NCBI GenBank assembly: GCA_963678095.2 | Contig: OY782746.1 | Location: forward strand, 1,364,001 to 1,428,000 | Direction: 5' to 3' | DNA length: 64,000 nucleotides | Source of the DNA: G963678095 sp963678095 | GTDB taxonomy: Bacteria > Bacillota > Negativicutes > Selenomonadales > Selenomonadaceae | Shown: positions 26,067 to 35,651 of the stretch, one piece after another | Layout of the letters: every line of letters begins with the position of its first letter | Position numbering within the stretch: the first letter of the stretch is position 1 | Translations under genes and position numbers: made by a program | The notes under the pieces: generated by a model | Database searches by the model: none | The model's input: only the letters and a program-made list of their open reading frames with translations | Told to the model about the DNA's origin: nothing

Positions 26067-26753
26067 CTATTCTTTAACTTCTGCCTGACCATCTGCAAGG
26101 TACAAGGTCAGTCGGTTGCTCTTGAGTGTATTGTTATCCTGGGTAGCGACGGCATTACCAGTCAATATGACCTTGCCATCTTCCTTCCCGTAGTAATCCG
26201 CCTGATCGCCAAAAGCTTCAAGATTCCGAGGTGCGCTGACAATGTGCACGTTACCGGTGCCGATCAGATGATCTTCATTCAGGTAGGCTTCCATTTTATC
26301 CGAAGTAAACACACCGTCTTTCATTACAACCTTGGCTGCCGAAGGCACGAGCATATACTGCCGGTCAGCAAAATATTCAATGACCGGTCCCGTGAGTGTC
26401 TTATCCGCTTTCGTGGCTGCAACGCCGCCGCTGGCAATCATGTGATCCTTGCCGGCCGTTTTGACGGTTGCGGCTGTCATGTGCATATCTTCTTTATCGG
26501 CCACTACATTACCGGTTACCATGCCTTCCTGTGTCCCCGAATTGTACTGGGCTTCTGCCCCGGTAATGCGTGCGCCATCCTGCAGCATAACGACATTTCC
26601 GCGCGCGGTAATCAGCCCGCTTTTGCTGTTGTATTCAACCGTATCAGCCGTCAGATCTACTGGTTTTGTCTGCGCCGCCGACAGTGTTCCCGTGATTAAC
26701 ACGCACAGTCCCGCCGTCAGCAGAGCCATCCGCAGCCTTTTTGTATGTTTCAT
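26067..26753 (-). CDS. lptA: Periplasmic LPS transport bridge protein
   Basis: A 228-residue OstA-domain protein with a signal peptide (cleavage near LSAAQ, residue 28). Beta-jellyroll repeats run through the mature part: DLTADTVEYNSKSGLITARGNV, GMVTGNVVADKEDMHM, LIGTGNVHIVSA and GKVILTGNAVA. LptA monomers form the periplasmic bridge between LptC and LptD. The ATG at 26753 follows AAAGGTG by 8 bases and starts two bases after the lptC stop; a GTG 6 bp upstream overlaps lptC but sits too close to the site. Confidence 0.9.
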   Translation of the reverse strand: MKHTKRLRMALLTAGLCVLITGTLSAAQTKPVDLTADTVEYNSKSGLITARGNVVMLQDGARITGAEAQYNSGTQEGMVTGNVVADKEDMHMTAATVKTAGKDHMIASGGVAATKADKTLTGPVIEYFADRQYMLVPSAAKVVMKDGVFTSDKMEAYLNEDHLIGTGNVHIVSAPRNLEAFGDQADYYGKEDGKVILTGNAVATQDNNTLKSNRLTLYLADGQAEVKE

Positions 26754-26755
26754 TT

Positions 26756-27304
26756 TCACTGCACCTTTCCTTTTGTTATATGGGCATGGCCACTGAGCTT
26801 GACATTTTCCAACCCGTCGGTACTTTCAATCTTATCCGCCGTAGCCGCCATATCCTCTTTTGTTATTTTAACATTTTCTTCCCCGGTTAAAATTTGTCCG
26901 GCCGACTGCCACAAAAGCTTCTGGGCATCAAATTTCGCGCCATCCGAACTTTCAACCTTGACGCCGCCGTCCATTTTGATGTTTTTATCCTTTACCTGAT
27001 AAAACCCGGCTGGCGCTTTTATGCTGACAACGGTTCCGTTGGTCTGATAAAATTTGCCGGATAAATTTTTCAGCGTAAGATCCTGTGTCTGTGTATCAAC
27101 AAGGATTTCCTCCGCCGTCATTTCCCAGATTTTAACACCATTTTTTTCCTCACTGATTGTATTGCCGCTATACTGCATCATCCGACTATCCGGCCCCGCC
27201 TCCTCGTTCGAAGGAGCCGTAGGCGTTGTTACCACCGCCCAATAAATAAGCGCTGCAACAAGAAGGATCCCTGTTCCCAGCCATAGCTTTGCTCTATTTT
27301 TCAT
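26756..27304 (-). CDS. lptC: LPS export anchor protein
   Basis: A 182-residue bitopic protein with one N-terminal helix (about 7-25) and a periplasmic LptC/YrbK domain. Short beta strands with family character are VKIWEMTAEEILVDTQTQDLTLKNLSG and FKFDAQKLLW-like KFDAQKLLWQSAGQILTGEENV. LptC receives LPS from LptB-F/G and hands it to LptA. Its stop is two bases before lptA, and its start overlaps the end of the acyltransferase gene by 11 bp. Confidence 0.88.
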   Translation of the reverse strand: MKNRAKLWLGTGILLVAALIYWAVVTTPTAPSNEEAGPDSRMMQYSGNTISEEKNGVKIWEMTAEEILVDTQTQDLTLKNLSGKFYQTNGTVVSIKAPAGFYQVKDKNIKMDGGVKVESSDGAKFDAQKLLWQSAGQILTGEENVKITKEDMAATADKIESTDGLENVKLSGHAHITKGKVQ

Positions 27305-28211
27305 ATTTCACCGCCTGTGTTTTTACGGTATGGTGCTTTTCTTTTTTTTCTTCCGGTTTCGTATTCCATCGCTTCTGAAACCAAAGCCATTGTGAAGGAT
27401 TTTCCAGTATCAACTTTTCGACAATCCTCGTCATCCGCACAGTGAAATCGAAGAGGTCTTTATCGACATCTCCATGATCCTCATAACGCAAGGGCTCCCC
27501 GATAATGACTTTATGTTTTCCATCAGGCTTGCGCAAAATAAATGCCGGTACAACCGGGGCCTGAAATTTCTTGGAAAAAACCGCCGCCCCCATTGGTGTC
27601 GACGCTTCTTTTCCCAAAAAATCAATGAACGCTCCGCTAGGGCCACCATCCTGATCGACAAGAAATCCCAAACATTTTCCCTTTTTCAAGGCGCGTGTCG
27701 CCCCCATCAGTTCACTGGTACCGCGGGAAAAAACCTCCACGCCAACCAGCTCACGAAACTCATTGAGCAACCGTGTATGCTGTTCGTTTGGCTGCGGTTT
27801 AATAATGGCCGTAACCGGCAGCCCGGAAAAAGTCAGGGCCGCAGAAAGCCATTCCCAGTTACCGATATGTGCAGTCAAGATAACCACGCCATGCCCTTCT
27901 GCCAGAGCATCTTTCATCCGGTCCATATGCTGAAGTTCCATATAGGACTCGAAATTCTCTACTGTCAGATTTGGCATATACATGACTTCGAGAAAATTTC
28001 GTCCAATATTGATAAAAGACTCACGGATCAGCGCATTTGCCGTAACCTCGCTGTTTCCCATCGAGGCCCGCATCTGTACAACAGCCCGCTGTCGTTGTTT
28101 TTTAGCCAAATAATAATATAACAGCCCCATGTATTTTCCCAGCCACAAGATCATTCCATGTGGCAGACAACAAAGAGACCAGCTTATAAACTTAAATATT
28201 TTATATTGCAT
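27294..28211 (-). CDS. lpxL: Lipid A lauroyl acyltransferase (LpxL/HtrB family, copy 1)
   Basis: A 305-residue LABLAT acyltransferase with an N-terminal membrane helix. The catalytic HX4E motif is HIGNWEW near residue 105. Supporting motifs are FLVDQDGGPSGAFIDFLGKEASTPMGAA near 180 and VVPAFILRKPDGKHKVIIGEPL near 215. It adds a secondary acyl chain to Kdo-lipid A or its precursor. A paralogue is at 40180, so this organism probably makes both secondary acylations. Its 3' end overlaps lptC by 11 bp. ATG start, with GGGGGATACGAA upstream. Confidence 0.9.
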   Translation of the reverse strand: MQYKIFKFISWSLCCLPHGMILWLGKYMGLLYYYLAKKQRQRAVVQMRASMGNSEVTANALIRESFINIGRNFLEVMYMPNLTVENFESYMELQHMDRMKDALAEGHGVVILTAHIGNWEWLSAALTFSGLPVTAIIKPQPNEQHTRLLNEFRELVGVEVFSRGTSELMGATRALKKGKCLGFLVDQDGGPSGAFIDFLGKEASTPMGAAVFSKKFQAPVVPAFILRKPDGKHKVIIGEPLRYEDHGDVDKDLFDFTVRMTRIVEKLILENPSQWLWFQKRWNTKPEEKKEKHHTVKTQAVKYEK

Positions 28212-28264
28212 TTCGTATCCCCCGAAAAAAGAGATTCATTCCTTATATCATATCACAATTTTTC

Positions 28265-28825
28265 TCATTGCTCTATATTTTCCCACATAGGCTGCTTTAT
28301 ATATTCCTGCAGCATTTTATCCCAAAATCCCTGCGATTTTATTATAAACTCCAAAATTTCCCTCACTGCCCCCTGCCCGCCATCCCGGCTTGAAACGACA
28401 TGGGCCGCAGCTTTTACTTCTGCTACGGCATTATTGACGGCCGCCGCTAGTCCGCTGCGGAGCATAATCGGCAAATCAATCAGATCATCACCAATATAGG
28501 CAACTTCAATCTCTGCCAGCTGGTATTTACTGCAGATTTTCTGAAACGCCACTGTCTTGTTCTTCTGCCCCTGATAGAGTTCATCAAATTTCAGTTCCGC
28601 CGCTCGGCAGGCAACCATGGCGGATTCACGGCCCGTGATAATGGCCGTTTTAATGCCGCATTTTCTGATCAGACTTATGCCGAGCCCATCCTGGCAGTTA
28701 AAGCTTTTAAAACATTCGCCATTCGCCCCAATATGGAGCTGCCCGTCGGTCAGCACTCCGTCAACATCAAAAATAATCAGCCGTATCCTGCGGGCACGCT
28801 CTACTGCATCCTGAGACAGCTGCAT
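28265..28825 (-). CDS. kdsC: 3-deoxy-D-manno-octulosonate-8-phosphate phosphatase
   Basis: A HAD-family phosphatase of 186 residues. FDVDGVLTDGQL holds the catalytic aspartates, AIITGRES the second motif, and YIGDDLIDLPIM the metal-binding pair. The lack of a cap domain and the HIGANGECFKSFNCQDGLG segment fit KdsC. It makes Kdo from Kdo-8-phosphate. The ATG at 28825 follows AGGGAG; the longer frame uses TTG and overlaps kdsD. Together with kdsD, kdsA and kdsB it completes the Kdo pathway in a row. Confidence 0.93.
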   Translation of the reverse strand: MQLSQDAVERARRIRLIIFDVDGVLTDGQLHIGANGECFKSFNCQDGLGISLIRKCGIKTAIITGRESAMVACRAAELKFDELYQGQKNKTVAFQKICSKYQLAEIEVAYIGDDLIDLPIMLRSGLAAAVNNAVAEVKAAAHVVSSRDGGQGAVREILEFIIKSQGFWDKMLQEYIKQPMWENIEQ

Positions 28826-28826
28826 A

Positions 28827-29795
28827 TCAGACAACTCCCTGACGCAGCAGATCCGTCAGATGGACGATGCCGATCGGATGATTCTTTTCATCGATAACCG
28901 GCAACACGGTAATCGGCCGCGGTTTGTGCTTTTCCATCAGGCTCAACGCGCCAGCAGCCAACTTATCCTTGGTGATCGTCTGCGGATTTTTCGTCATCAG
29001 ATGCTCCACGGTTTCATCGAGGAATTCACTGCCCTTCGAGAGGCAGCGACGAATATCACCATCTGTCACCAACCCGATAAACGCACCGGCCTCATCGACA
29101 ACCGATGTCGCACCAAGGCCTTTTTCCGTCATCATGAACAGCGCTTCCTTGGCCGTCTTGTCAATGGTGATAACCGGATTGTCCTCGCCACTGTGCATGA
29201 CATTTTCCACCGTGAGCAGGAGTCTGCGTCCAAGCGCTCCCCCTGGATGAAATACCGCAAAATCCTGGGCAGTGAAGTTGCGGGCTGACAGCAGGGCAAT
29301 CGTAACCGCATCTCCCATAGCCAGTGTCGCCGTCGTACTGGCTGTCGGTGCCAGCCCAAGCGGACAGGCTTCCCGTTCAACCCCTACATCAATAAAGTGC
29401 TCGGCATTTCGTCCCAGTGAAGACTCCCTGCGTCCGCTCATCGCAATGATCGTCGCGCCGATACGCTTGATAATGGAGAGAATATTGACGACCTCTGCCG
29501 TTTCCCCACTGTTTGATATCGCGATTACAACATCATGCTCTGTCACCATGCCGAGATCTCCATGAAAAGCTTCCGCCGGATGCATAAAAAAGGAGGGTGT
29601 GCCCGTGCTCGCCAGGCTGGCCGCAATTTTCTGCCCAACATGACCGGACTTTCCCATGCCTGTAATGATTACTCTTCCCTGACAGTTTAGAATGCACTGC
29701 ACGGCTTTTTCGAATTCTTCGTCGATGCGTTCAATCAAATTTTTAACGGCATCGGCTTCAATCGTAAGCGTTTCAATTGCCTTTTCTTTAATCAT
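28827..29795 (-). CDS. kdsD: Arabinose-5-phosphate isomerase
   Basis: A 322-residue protein with an N-terminal SIS domain (ITGMGKSGHVGQKIAASLASTGTPSFFMHPAEAFHGDLG near residues 45-85 and ISNSGETAEVVN near 95) and two C-terminal CBS domains from about 205 (VMHSGEDNPVITID, LMTKNPQTITKDKLAAGAL). This is the KdsD/GutQ layout. It converts ribulose-5-phosphate to arabinose-5-phosphate for Kdo synthesis. The ATG at 29795 sits 7 bases after GGGGGA; the longer frame would start at TTG. It follows kdsA. Confidence 0.94.
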   Translation of the reverse strand: MIKEKAIETLTIEADAVKNLIERIDEEFEKAVQCILNCQGRVIITGMGKSGHVGQKIAASLASTGTPSFFMHPAEAFHGDLGMVTEHDVVIAISNSGETAEVVNILSIIKRIGATIIAMSGRRESSLGRNAEHFIDVGVEREACPLGLAPTASTTATLAMGDAVTIALLSARNFTAQDFAVFHPGGALGRRLLLTVENVMHSGEDNPVITIDKTAKEALFMMTEKGLGATSVVDEAGAFIGLVTDGDIRRCLSKGSEFLDETVEHLMTKNPQTITKDKLAAGALSLMEKHKPRPITVLPVIDEKNHPIGIVHLTDLLRQGVV

Positions 29796-29829
29796 CGCTA
29801 AATCCCCCGTTTCCTGCATAAGCTGCAAT

Positions 29830-30654
29830 TTATTTATGTTTTTTCACGATTTCATTGATGGCCAATGCATCTTTCAACAAAGCTTCAAGCTTGTCAAGAT
29901 ATACCATATTCGGACCATCACAGAGCGCTTCTTCCGGGTTGTCATGAACTTCCATAAACAAGCCATCTACGCCGGCACCGACAGCAGCCCTTGTCAGGTA
30001 TTCCACATACTCCCTATTTCCGGCTGAAGCTGTCCCGGCGCCACCCGGCAGCTGTACACTGTGAGTTGCATCAAAGATGACCGGATAGCCAAAGGAGCGC
30101 ATGATCGGGAATGAACGCATATCGACAACAAGATTATTGTAGCCAAAGGACGCACCGCGCTCGGTCAGCATGATTTCCGAGCTGCCAGCTTCATGCAGCT
30201 TGTCAACGACATTGCTCATGTCCTTCGGCGCCAGAAATTGTCCTTTTTTCACATTGATTACCTTCCCGGATTTTGCTGCTGCATACAGCAGATCTGTCTG
30301 CCGGCATAAAAAAGCCGGGATCTGGATCACATCGAGCACCTTAGCGGCAGCTTCAACCTGTGATTCTGCATGAATATCACTGACCACGGGGACCTGGAGT
30401 TCATCTTTAATCGCCTGCAGCCATTCGAGTCCTTGTTTAAGCCCCGGCCCGCGGAACCCATTAAACGAAGAGCGATTCGCCTTGTCAAAAGAAGCTTTAA
30501 ATACGTAAGGAATCCCCAGGCGCTGCGTAATTTCCTTAATGCCCCGGCCAATCTCGAGACTGCGTTCATATCCTTCCAGCACACAAGGTCCCGCCAAAAG
30601 CACCAGCGGCTGCTTATCGCCGACTTTAAAATTTCCTATCGATACTGTATTCAT
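29830..30654 (-). CDS. kdsA: 3-deoxy-8-phosphooctulonate synthase
   Basis: A 274-residue TIM-barrel enzyme of the DAHP/KDO8P synthase family. LLAGPCVLEGYERSLEIG near residue 18, YVFKASFDKANRSS near 50, PVVSDIHAESQVEAAA near 93, GQFLAPKDMSNVV near 138 and DATHSVQLPGG near 195 are KdsA signatures. A cysteine in the AGPCVLE segment is also found in metal-dependent forms, so metal dependence cannot be excluded. It condenses PEP with arabinose-5-phosphate. Located between kdsB and kdsD. Confidence 0.95.
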   Translation of the reverse strand: MNTVSIGNFKVGDKQPLVLLAGPCVLEGYERSLEIGRGIKEITQRLGIPYVFKASFDKANRSSFNGFRGPGLKQGLEWLQAIKDELQVPVVSDIHAESQVEAAAKVLDVIQIPAFLCRQTDLLYAAAKSGKVINVKKGQFLAPKDMSNVVDKLHEAGSSEIMLTERGASFGYNNLVVDMRSFPIMRSFGYPVIFDATHSVQLPGGAGTASAGNREYVEYLTRAAVGAGVDGLFMEVHDNPEEALCDGPNMVYLDKLEALLKDALAINEIVKKHK

Positions 30655-30681
30655 GTAATTACCACCTTTCCCTGCCTCAAA

Positions 30682-31416
30682 CTATTTATTTTCTACTTTT
30701 TGATAAATCTCATTTACCCGGGCTAAATCCTCGGGAGTATCCACGCCGACAAATTTACAGTCGGTCTTTATCACCTTAATGCGATAGCCATTTTCCAGTG
30801 CCCGCAATTGTTCCAGCGATTCAGTTTGCTCCAGTGGTGTCGGCTGCATCTTCGCATATTCGAGCAAAAATTCACGCCGGTAGGCGTAAATGCCAATATG
30901 CTTATAAACCGGTACGACGCCACTCGTCCGCGGATACGGTATCAGCGACCGTGAAAAATAAAGTGCATACCCATTTTTATCCGTGACAACCTTGACATTG
31001 TTCGGATTATTTTTCTCCGCATCTTCAATCTCCGTCATCACGGTAGCCATTTTAAGCTCCGGTTCCTCGGTAAATGCAGCTGCCAGCGCGTCAATGATTT
31101 TCGGGGCAATCAGCGGCTCATCGCCCTGAACATTTATGATGACATCATAGGCATCATAAATCCCGGCAACTTCTGCTAATCGATCAGTTCCCGTCGGATG
31201 GTCTTTCGCTGTCATCACGGCTTTGCCGCCGCACTTTTCCATCGCCGCCAGAACCCGCACATCATCTGTCGCCACCACTACCAGCTCCGGCAATTTCGCC
31301 GTTATAGCCCGCTCATATACACGCTGGATCATCGGCTTGCCAGCAATATCTGCCAGCGGCTTTCCCGGCAGACGAGTGGAAGCAAATCTTGCCGGAATCA
31401 CGCATAATACTTTCAT
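30682..31416 (-). CDS. kdsB: CMP-Kdo synthetase
   Basis: A 244-residue cytidylyltransferase. The N-terminal IPARFASTRLPGKPLADIAGKPMIQRVYERA segment is diagnostic, as are ATDDVRV, MTAKDHPTGTDRLAE and INVQGDEPLI. It activates Kdo as CMP-Kdo for WaaA. Its start overlaps the end of the waaA-lpxK fusion gene by 4 bp, so translation is coupled. Confidence 0.95.
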   Translation of the reverse strand: MKVLCVIPARFASTRLPGKPLADIAGKPMIQRVYERAITAKLPELVVVATDDVRVLAAMEKCGGKAVMTAKDHPTGTDRLAEVAGIYDAYDVIINVQGDEPLIAPKIIDALAAAFTEEPELKMATVMTEIEDAEKNNPNNVKVVTDKNGYALYFSRSLIPYPRTSGVVPVYKHIGIYAYRREFLLEYAKMQPTPLEQTESLEQLRALENGYRIKVIKTDCKFVGVDTPEDLARVNEIYQKVENK

Positions 31417-33902
31417 CCTATCACTTCTTTCGCTATCTTCTCTGCCAGGCTGGCCTGCAGCAGTTCCTTAAATTCCCGGTCACCCTTTTGGAAAGTGACC
31501 TCTATACTGATAACATAAATTGGCAACGGCCGCTGGGCCTCGATAATGCTGCGCGGAATCTTTACCGCATCCTTTTCGGTGATAATGATCGCCTGGGCCC
31601 CTTGTTCCTGGGCCTGCTGCATACTGCTGAAAATTTCATCTTTTGTATAATCGTGATGATCCGGATAACGCTGGCTTTCAACAACCACCGCACCGATATC
31701 ACTGATCGTCTGCTCAAAGGAGGCCGGATTGCCGATGGCCGACACGGCCATCACCTTTTTGCCGGCCATATACCCGACATCAATCCCTTCACCGGCAATA
31801 TCCTGGTACCAGTCACCGATCTCAATAAAGCAGCGCGGCAGATGAATGCTTTCCACCACCAGTGCGTCCTCATTGTGTTCAGCAACCGTTTCCCGAATGT
31901 ATTCACAAGAGCCGGCAGCTGCCTGATCCACCTTAGTCAAAAGGCAGACATCCGCCCGATCGAGATGTTCCACCGGCTCACGCAGCGTCCCCCGTGGCAG
32001 CATATAGCCATTGCCAAAGACATTAATCGCATCAATCAACAGAATATCCAGGTCCCTGACGAGCTGCCAGTGCTGGTAGCCGTCATCAAGGATTGCTACT
32101 TCTGCCTGAAAATGTTCCACTGCATAACGGCCGGTAATTGCCCGTTCCGGGCCAATCAACACCGGTACATTTGGCAGATTTTTCGCCAGCAAAAAGGCTT
32201 CATCCCCCGCCTCCGCAGCTGACATATAGAGTTTCTTGCCATCGGAAACAACGCCGACGTCACCTTTCCATTTTGCCCGGTAACCGCGGTTTAAAATAAC
32301 GACCCGGTAACCCATATCGCGAATATCGCGGGCCAGCCGCTGGGCTGTCGGGGTCTTGCCCGTTCCACCAACCGTAATGTTTCCCAGGCTGATGACAAAA
32401 CAGTCCAGTTTTGACTTATTTAAAATGCCGCTGCGATAAAGCAACAACTTACAATTTACAAGGGCTCCGTAAATATACGAAAACACATGCAGAATAAAGA
32501 TCACAATATTGGCCAGCAATCCATGATCCTCTTTGCCATGTACAAGCTGAATCAAATACGTCTGCAGATTTTCAATTTTTTCAATCGAACGAATCCGCGA
32601 AGGGGACTGTTCATAACGATCGAGCAGTTCCCGCAAAATCAAGGCCGATTTACGAGATGCCCCCTTATTTTCACTGACAATTGCGAGCGTTTCCGCCTCC
32701 ATGCAGGATCTTTCTTCCGGATTGGCGAACAATCGCGCAATGCTGTCTGTCAGTTCCTGCTGATTCTTAACCGTGATACAGGCACTCCGTTTGCTGAACA
32801 GTATATGCGTATCCTTAAAGTTAAACATATGATGTCCGACAATAATTGCCTTGCCATGGGCCGCCGGCTCAAGAATATTATGCCCGCCATGCTCAATCAG
32901 ACTGCCGCCGACATAGACGACATCTCCAATACTGTAGACTTTTCCCAATTCACCAATCGTGTCAAGAATAACAATATCATGTTCCGTTCCCGGCGATTGG
33001 AGAAGTTCTGTCCGCAACCGGACAGAAAAGCCATATTCCCGGCAAAGCACCTGGATTTCGTCCTGCCGCAGAATATCACGCGGTGCAATCAGCAATTTTA
33101 CCGCGGGGAAATTCTTGCGCAACTGGCAAAAGGACTCCAGTATATATTTCTCTTCTCCTTTGTGGGTGCTGCCGGCAAGCAAAATCCCGTCTGCACCCCC
33201 CAGCCCCATTTCAGCGATAAGGCGCTGTTTCTCTGCCGGCTCGACATGGGTATACGTCTGATCAAACTTCGTGTTGCCCGTGACCGTGACAAATTCAGCT
33301 TTTGCTCCCAGCCGCTGGATATACTGGGCATCAATCTCCGACTGCATGGCAAACACATTGACTGTACTGATCATATCATCCAACAGACTGTGTAAATGAT
33401 GATAGCGCTTTACGCTCTTATCACTGATGCGCCCGTTTACCATCATTACCGGTATTTTGTATTTGCGGGCTGCCTTTAAAAAATTAGGCCACAATTCTGT
33501 TTCTACCGGCAAAAATACCCGCGGACGAATCTTGCCAAGAATATACTCTGGCAAAAGCGGCAAATCAAGCGGATAGTAAATAATACTATCCGCATCCTTG
33601 ATGATTCGATTCGCCATTGCATAGCCACTGTTGGTAACAACCGAAACAAGAATCGGATCGTCGGGAAATTCGCGGCGAAATTCCTTGATTAACGGACTGG
33701 CAGCAACGATCTCCCCGACAGATGCCGCATGAACCCAGATGCATTGCCGCTGGGCAACGCGTTCCAACGCCTCTTCCGGCAAAAATCCCAAACTTTGCTT
33801 AATCCGTTCAACAAAACCTTTTTCGCGAACGGAGCGAAGCATAAAGGCCGGGATGATCAGAATCACCACTAGAAGGGCCGCTATATTGTATAGTGTCTGC
33901 AT
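31413..33902 (-). CDS. waaA-lpxK: WaaA-LpxK fusion: Kdo transferase + tetraacyldisaccharide 4'-kinase
   Basis: One uninterrupted 829-residue frame holds two enzymes. Residues 1-430 are a Kdo transferase (WaaA/KdtA): membrane anchor 4-20, IWVHAASVGEI with the catalytic Glu at 64, PVETELWPN near 132, MMVNGRISDKS near 153, LAGSTHKGEEK near 242 and GGHNILEPAAHGK near 339. After a linker of about 30 residues, 455-829 form LpxK: an N-terminal membrane helix near 462-490, SLGNITVGGTGKTPTAQRLA with the P-loop at 512-517, LNRGYRAKWKG, AGDEAFLLAKN and ILDDGYQHWQLVRDLDILLID. LpxK phosphorylates the 4' position and WaaA then adds Kdo, so consecutive steps are joined in one polypeptide. Normally these are two genes. 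Confidence 0.93.
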   Translation of the reverse strand: MQTLYNIAALLVVILIIPAFMLRSVREKGFVERIKQSLGFLPEEALERVAQRQCIWVHAASVGEIVAASPLIKEFRREFPDDPILVSVVTNSGYAMANRIIKDADSIIYYPLDLPLLPEYILGKIRPRVFLPVETELWPNFLKAARKYKIPVMMVNGRISDKSVKRYHHLHSLLDDMISTVNVFAMQSEIDAQYIQRLGAKAEFVTVTGNTKFDQTYTHVEPAEKQRLIAEMGLGGADGILLAGSTHKGEEKYILESFCQLRKNFPAVKLLIAPRDILRQDEIQVLCREYGFSVRLRTELLQSPGTEHDIVILDTIGELGKVYSIGDVVYVGGSLIEHGGHNILEPAAHGKAIIVGHHMFNFKDTHILFSKRSACITVKNQQELTDSIARLFANPEERSCMEAETLAIVSENKGASRKSALILRELLDRYEQSPSRIRSIEKIENLQTYLIQLVHGKEDHGLLANIVIFILHVFSYIYGALVNCKLLLYRSGILNKSKLDCFVISLGNITVGGTGKTPTAQRLARDIRDMGYRVVILNRGYRAKWKGDVGVVSDGKKLYMSAAEAGDEAFLLAKNLPNVPVLIGPERAITGRYAVEHFQAEVAILDDGYQHWQLVRDLDILLIDAINVFGNGYMLPRGTLREPVEHLDRADVCLLTKVDQAAAGSCEYIRETVAEHNEDALVVESIHLPRCFIEIGDWYQDIAGEGIDVGYMAGKKVMAVSAIGNPASFEQTISDIGAVVVESQRYPDHHDYTKDEIFSSMQQAQEQGAQAIIITEKDAVKIPRSIIEAQRPLPIYVISIEVTFQKGDREFKELLQASLAEKIAKEVIG

Positions 33903-33920
33903 ACTGTTTCCACCTTTTAT

Positions 33921-35651
33921 CTACACGTTCTTTTTGTTGAACTGAATATCATACAAATTTTTGTACAATCCGCCCCGGGCCAATAACTCTTCGTGCGTCC
34001 CGCGTTCTTTGACTTGCCCGTCGTCAAGAACAATAATGGCATCGGCCTGCAAAATCGTCGATAAACGATGCGCAATTACAAACGAAGTTCTGCCGAGCAT
34101 CAATTTATCAAGCGCCGCCTGCACGACCTTTTCACTCTCGGTATCAAGGGCCGAGGTCGCCTCATCGAGAATTAGCACCCGTGGATTTTTTAGTATTGCC
34201 CGGGCAATAGAGATTCGCTGGCGTTGTCCGCCCGATAAGCTTGAACCCCGCTCGCCAATCCTTGTGTCATAGCCCTCTGGTAAACTCATAATGAATTCAT
34301 GAGCATTGGCCGCCTTTGCTGCTGCAATGATTTCCTCGTCCGTCGCATCAAGGCGCCCATAACGAATGTTAAAAGCTACGCTGCCACTGAACAGCATGGT
34401 TTCCTGCGGAACGATGCCGATCTGTTCTCGCAAAGAGTTGAGCTGCACATCACGAATGTCATACCCATCAATCCGAATAGCCCCACCTGTTACATCATAA
34501 AACCGCGGAATCAGATTGGCAATCGTTGATTTACCGGCTCCGCTTGGCCCCACAATGGCAATCATTTGCCCGGGCTGTGCCTCCAGCGAAACGGTCCGCA
34601 AAGCCGGATGATTTTTTTTATAAGCAAAGCATACCTGGTCAAAGCTCACATGGCCCTCAATCCGCGGCAGGACAATAGCATCCTCTTTATCCTTAATCTG
34701 TTCATCGAGATCAAGCACCTCAAATACACGATCCGCCGCAGCCATGGCCTTTTGAACGGTTCCGTAAACACGGCTCAGGCGTTTAATCGGATTAGCCAAA
34801 TTCACGGCATAGGTGAGAAAGGCAATCAGTGACCCGGCTGTCATAACCCCGTTGACGACTTCATACCCACCAAACCAAATAATAAAGGTAACCCCAATGG
34901 CCGAAATAAATTCCACGGTCGGCGTCAGCAGTGACATCAACTGCACATTTTTCATCTGCGCCTTGAAGTTAAGGTAGTTTTGCTCGCAAAATCGCTCTAT
35001 TTCATAATTTTCCCGAACAAAAGATTTTACAATTCTTACCGCTGCTATGCTCTCCTGTAAAAAAGAGGTAATATCTGCCGTTCGTTCCTGAATTACGGTG
35101 CCGCTTGACTTCAGCTTACGCCCAAAAACATTCATGGCTTTGGCAATGATTGGCATCGTAACAAAGGTCAGCAGACTGAGTTTCCAGTCGAGATAAAACA
35201 TCATACCAATCGATCCGATCAATACGGAGCCCTCAGTGACCATGTCAATCAGGCTGTCAACCAATGCGATCTGCAGTGCCGCCACATCATTGGTGATATA
35301 ACTCATAATATTTCCCGTTTGCCGTTTTTCGTAATATGCCAGCTGAAGCTGCTGGAACTTCCTGTATAGCACTTCACGCACATCAATAATGACATGCTGC
35401 CCTATATAAGAAACAAGATATGTTTGTCCGTAATAAAAAATTCCCCGAAAGAAAAAAACCACTACGATGCCCACTGCAATCGTGTTGAGCATCGCCATAT
35501 CCTTGTTGGCAAGCACGTCATCGATAATATTCTTGATAATCCACGGCACATAAAGATTTGCCGCCGCCGCCAGTACGATGCAGACAACTGCTGCCAGCAA
35601 ACGTGGCAGATATGGTTTTATAAACATAAGCAGTCGCTTGTAATTTGTCAT
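33921..35651 (-). CDS. msbA: Lipid A flippase ABC transporter
   Basis: A 576-residue ABC half-transporter. Six membrane helices fill residues 15-300. The ATPase domain has Walker A VGPSGAGKSTIANLIPRFYD near 362, the signature SLSGGQRQRISIARAIL near 475, and Walker B RVLILDEATSALDTESE. Length and context match MsbA, which flips core-lipid A across the inner membrane as a homodimer. The generic multidrug-exporter possibility cannot be ruled out by sequence, but its place between lpxB and waaA-lpxK settles it fairly well. The start overlaps lpxB by 4 bp. Confidence 0.92.
   Translation of the reverse strand: MTNYKRLLMFIKPYLPRLLAAVVCIVLAAAANLYVPWIIKNIIDDVLANKDMAMLNTIAVGIVVVFFFRGIFYYGQTYLVSYIGQHVIIDVREVLYRKFQQLQLAYYEKRQTGNIMSYITNDVAALQIALVDSLIDMVTEGSVLIGSIGMMFYLDWKLSLLTFVTMPIIAKAMNVFGRKLKSSGTVIQERTADITSFLQESIAAVRIVKSFVRENYEIERFCEQNYLNFKAQMKNVQLMSLLTPTVEFISAIGVTFIIWFGGYEVVNGVMTAGSLIAFLTYAVNLANPIKRLSRVYGTVQKAMAAADRVFEVLDLDEQIKDKEDAIVLPRIEGHVSFDQVCFAYKKNHPALRTVSLEAQPGQMIAIVGPSGAGKSTIANLIPRFYDVTGGAIRIDGYDIRDVQLNSLREQIGIVPQETMLFSGSVAFNIRYGRLDATDEEIIAAAKAANAHEFIMSLPEGYDTRIGERGSSLSGGQRQRISIARAILKNPRVLILDEATSALDTESEKVVQAALDKLMLGRTSFVIAHRLSTILQADAIIVLDDGQVKERGTHEELLARGGLYKNLYDIQFNKKNV

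Noticed and set aside
32450..32650. Frameshift or assembly error joining waaA and lpxK
   Set aside because: The frame is continuous, both halves are complete, and the linker is of ordinary composition. No remnant stop or ribosome-binding site at the joint was seen.
31389..33395. Long plus-strand open frames (277 and 302 codons)
   Set aside because: Both lie opposite the waaA-lpxK fusion, which has every expected motif. The opposite frames look like random protein.
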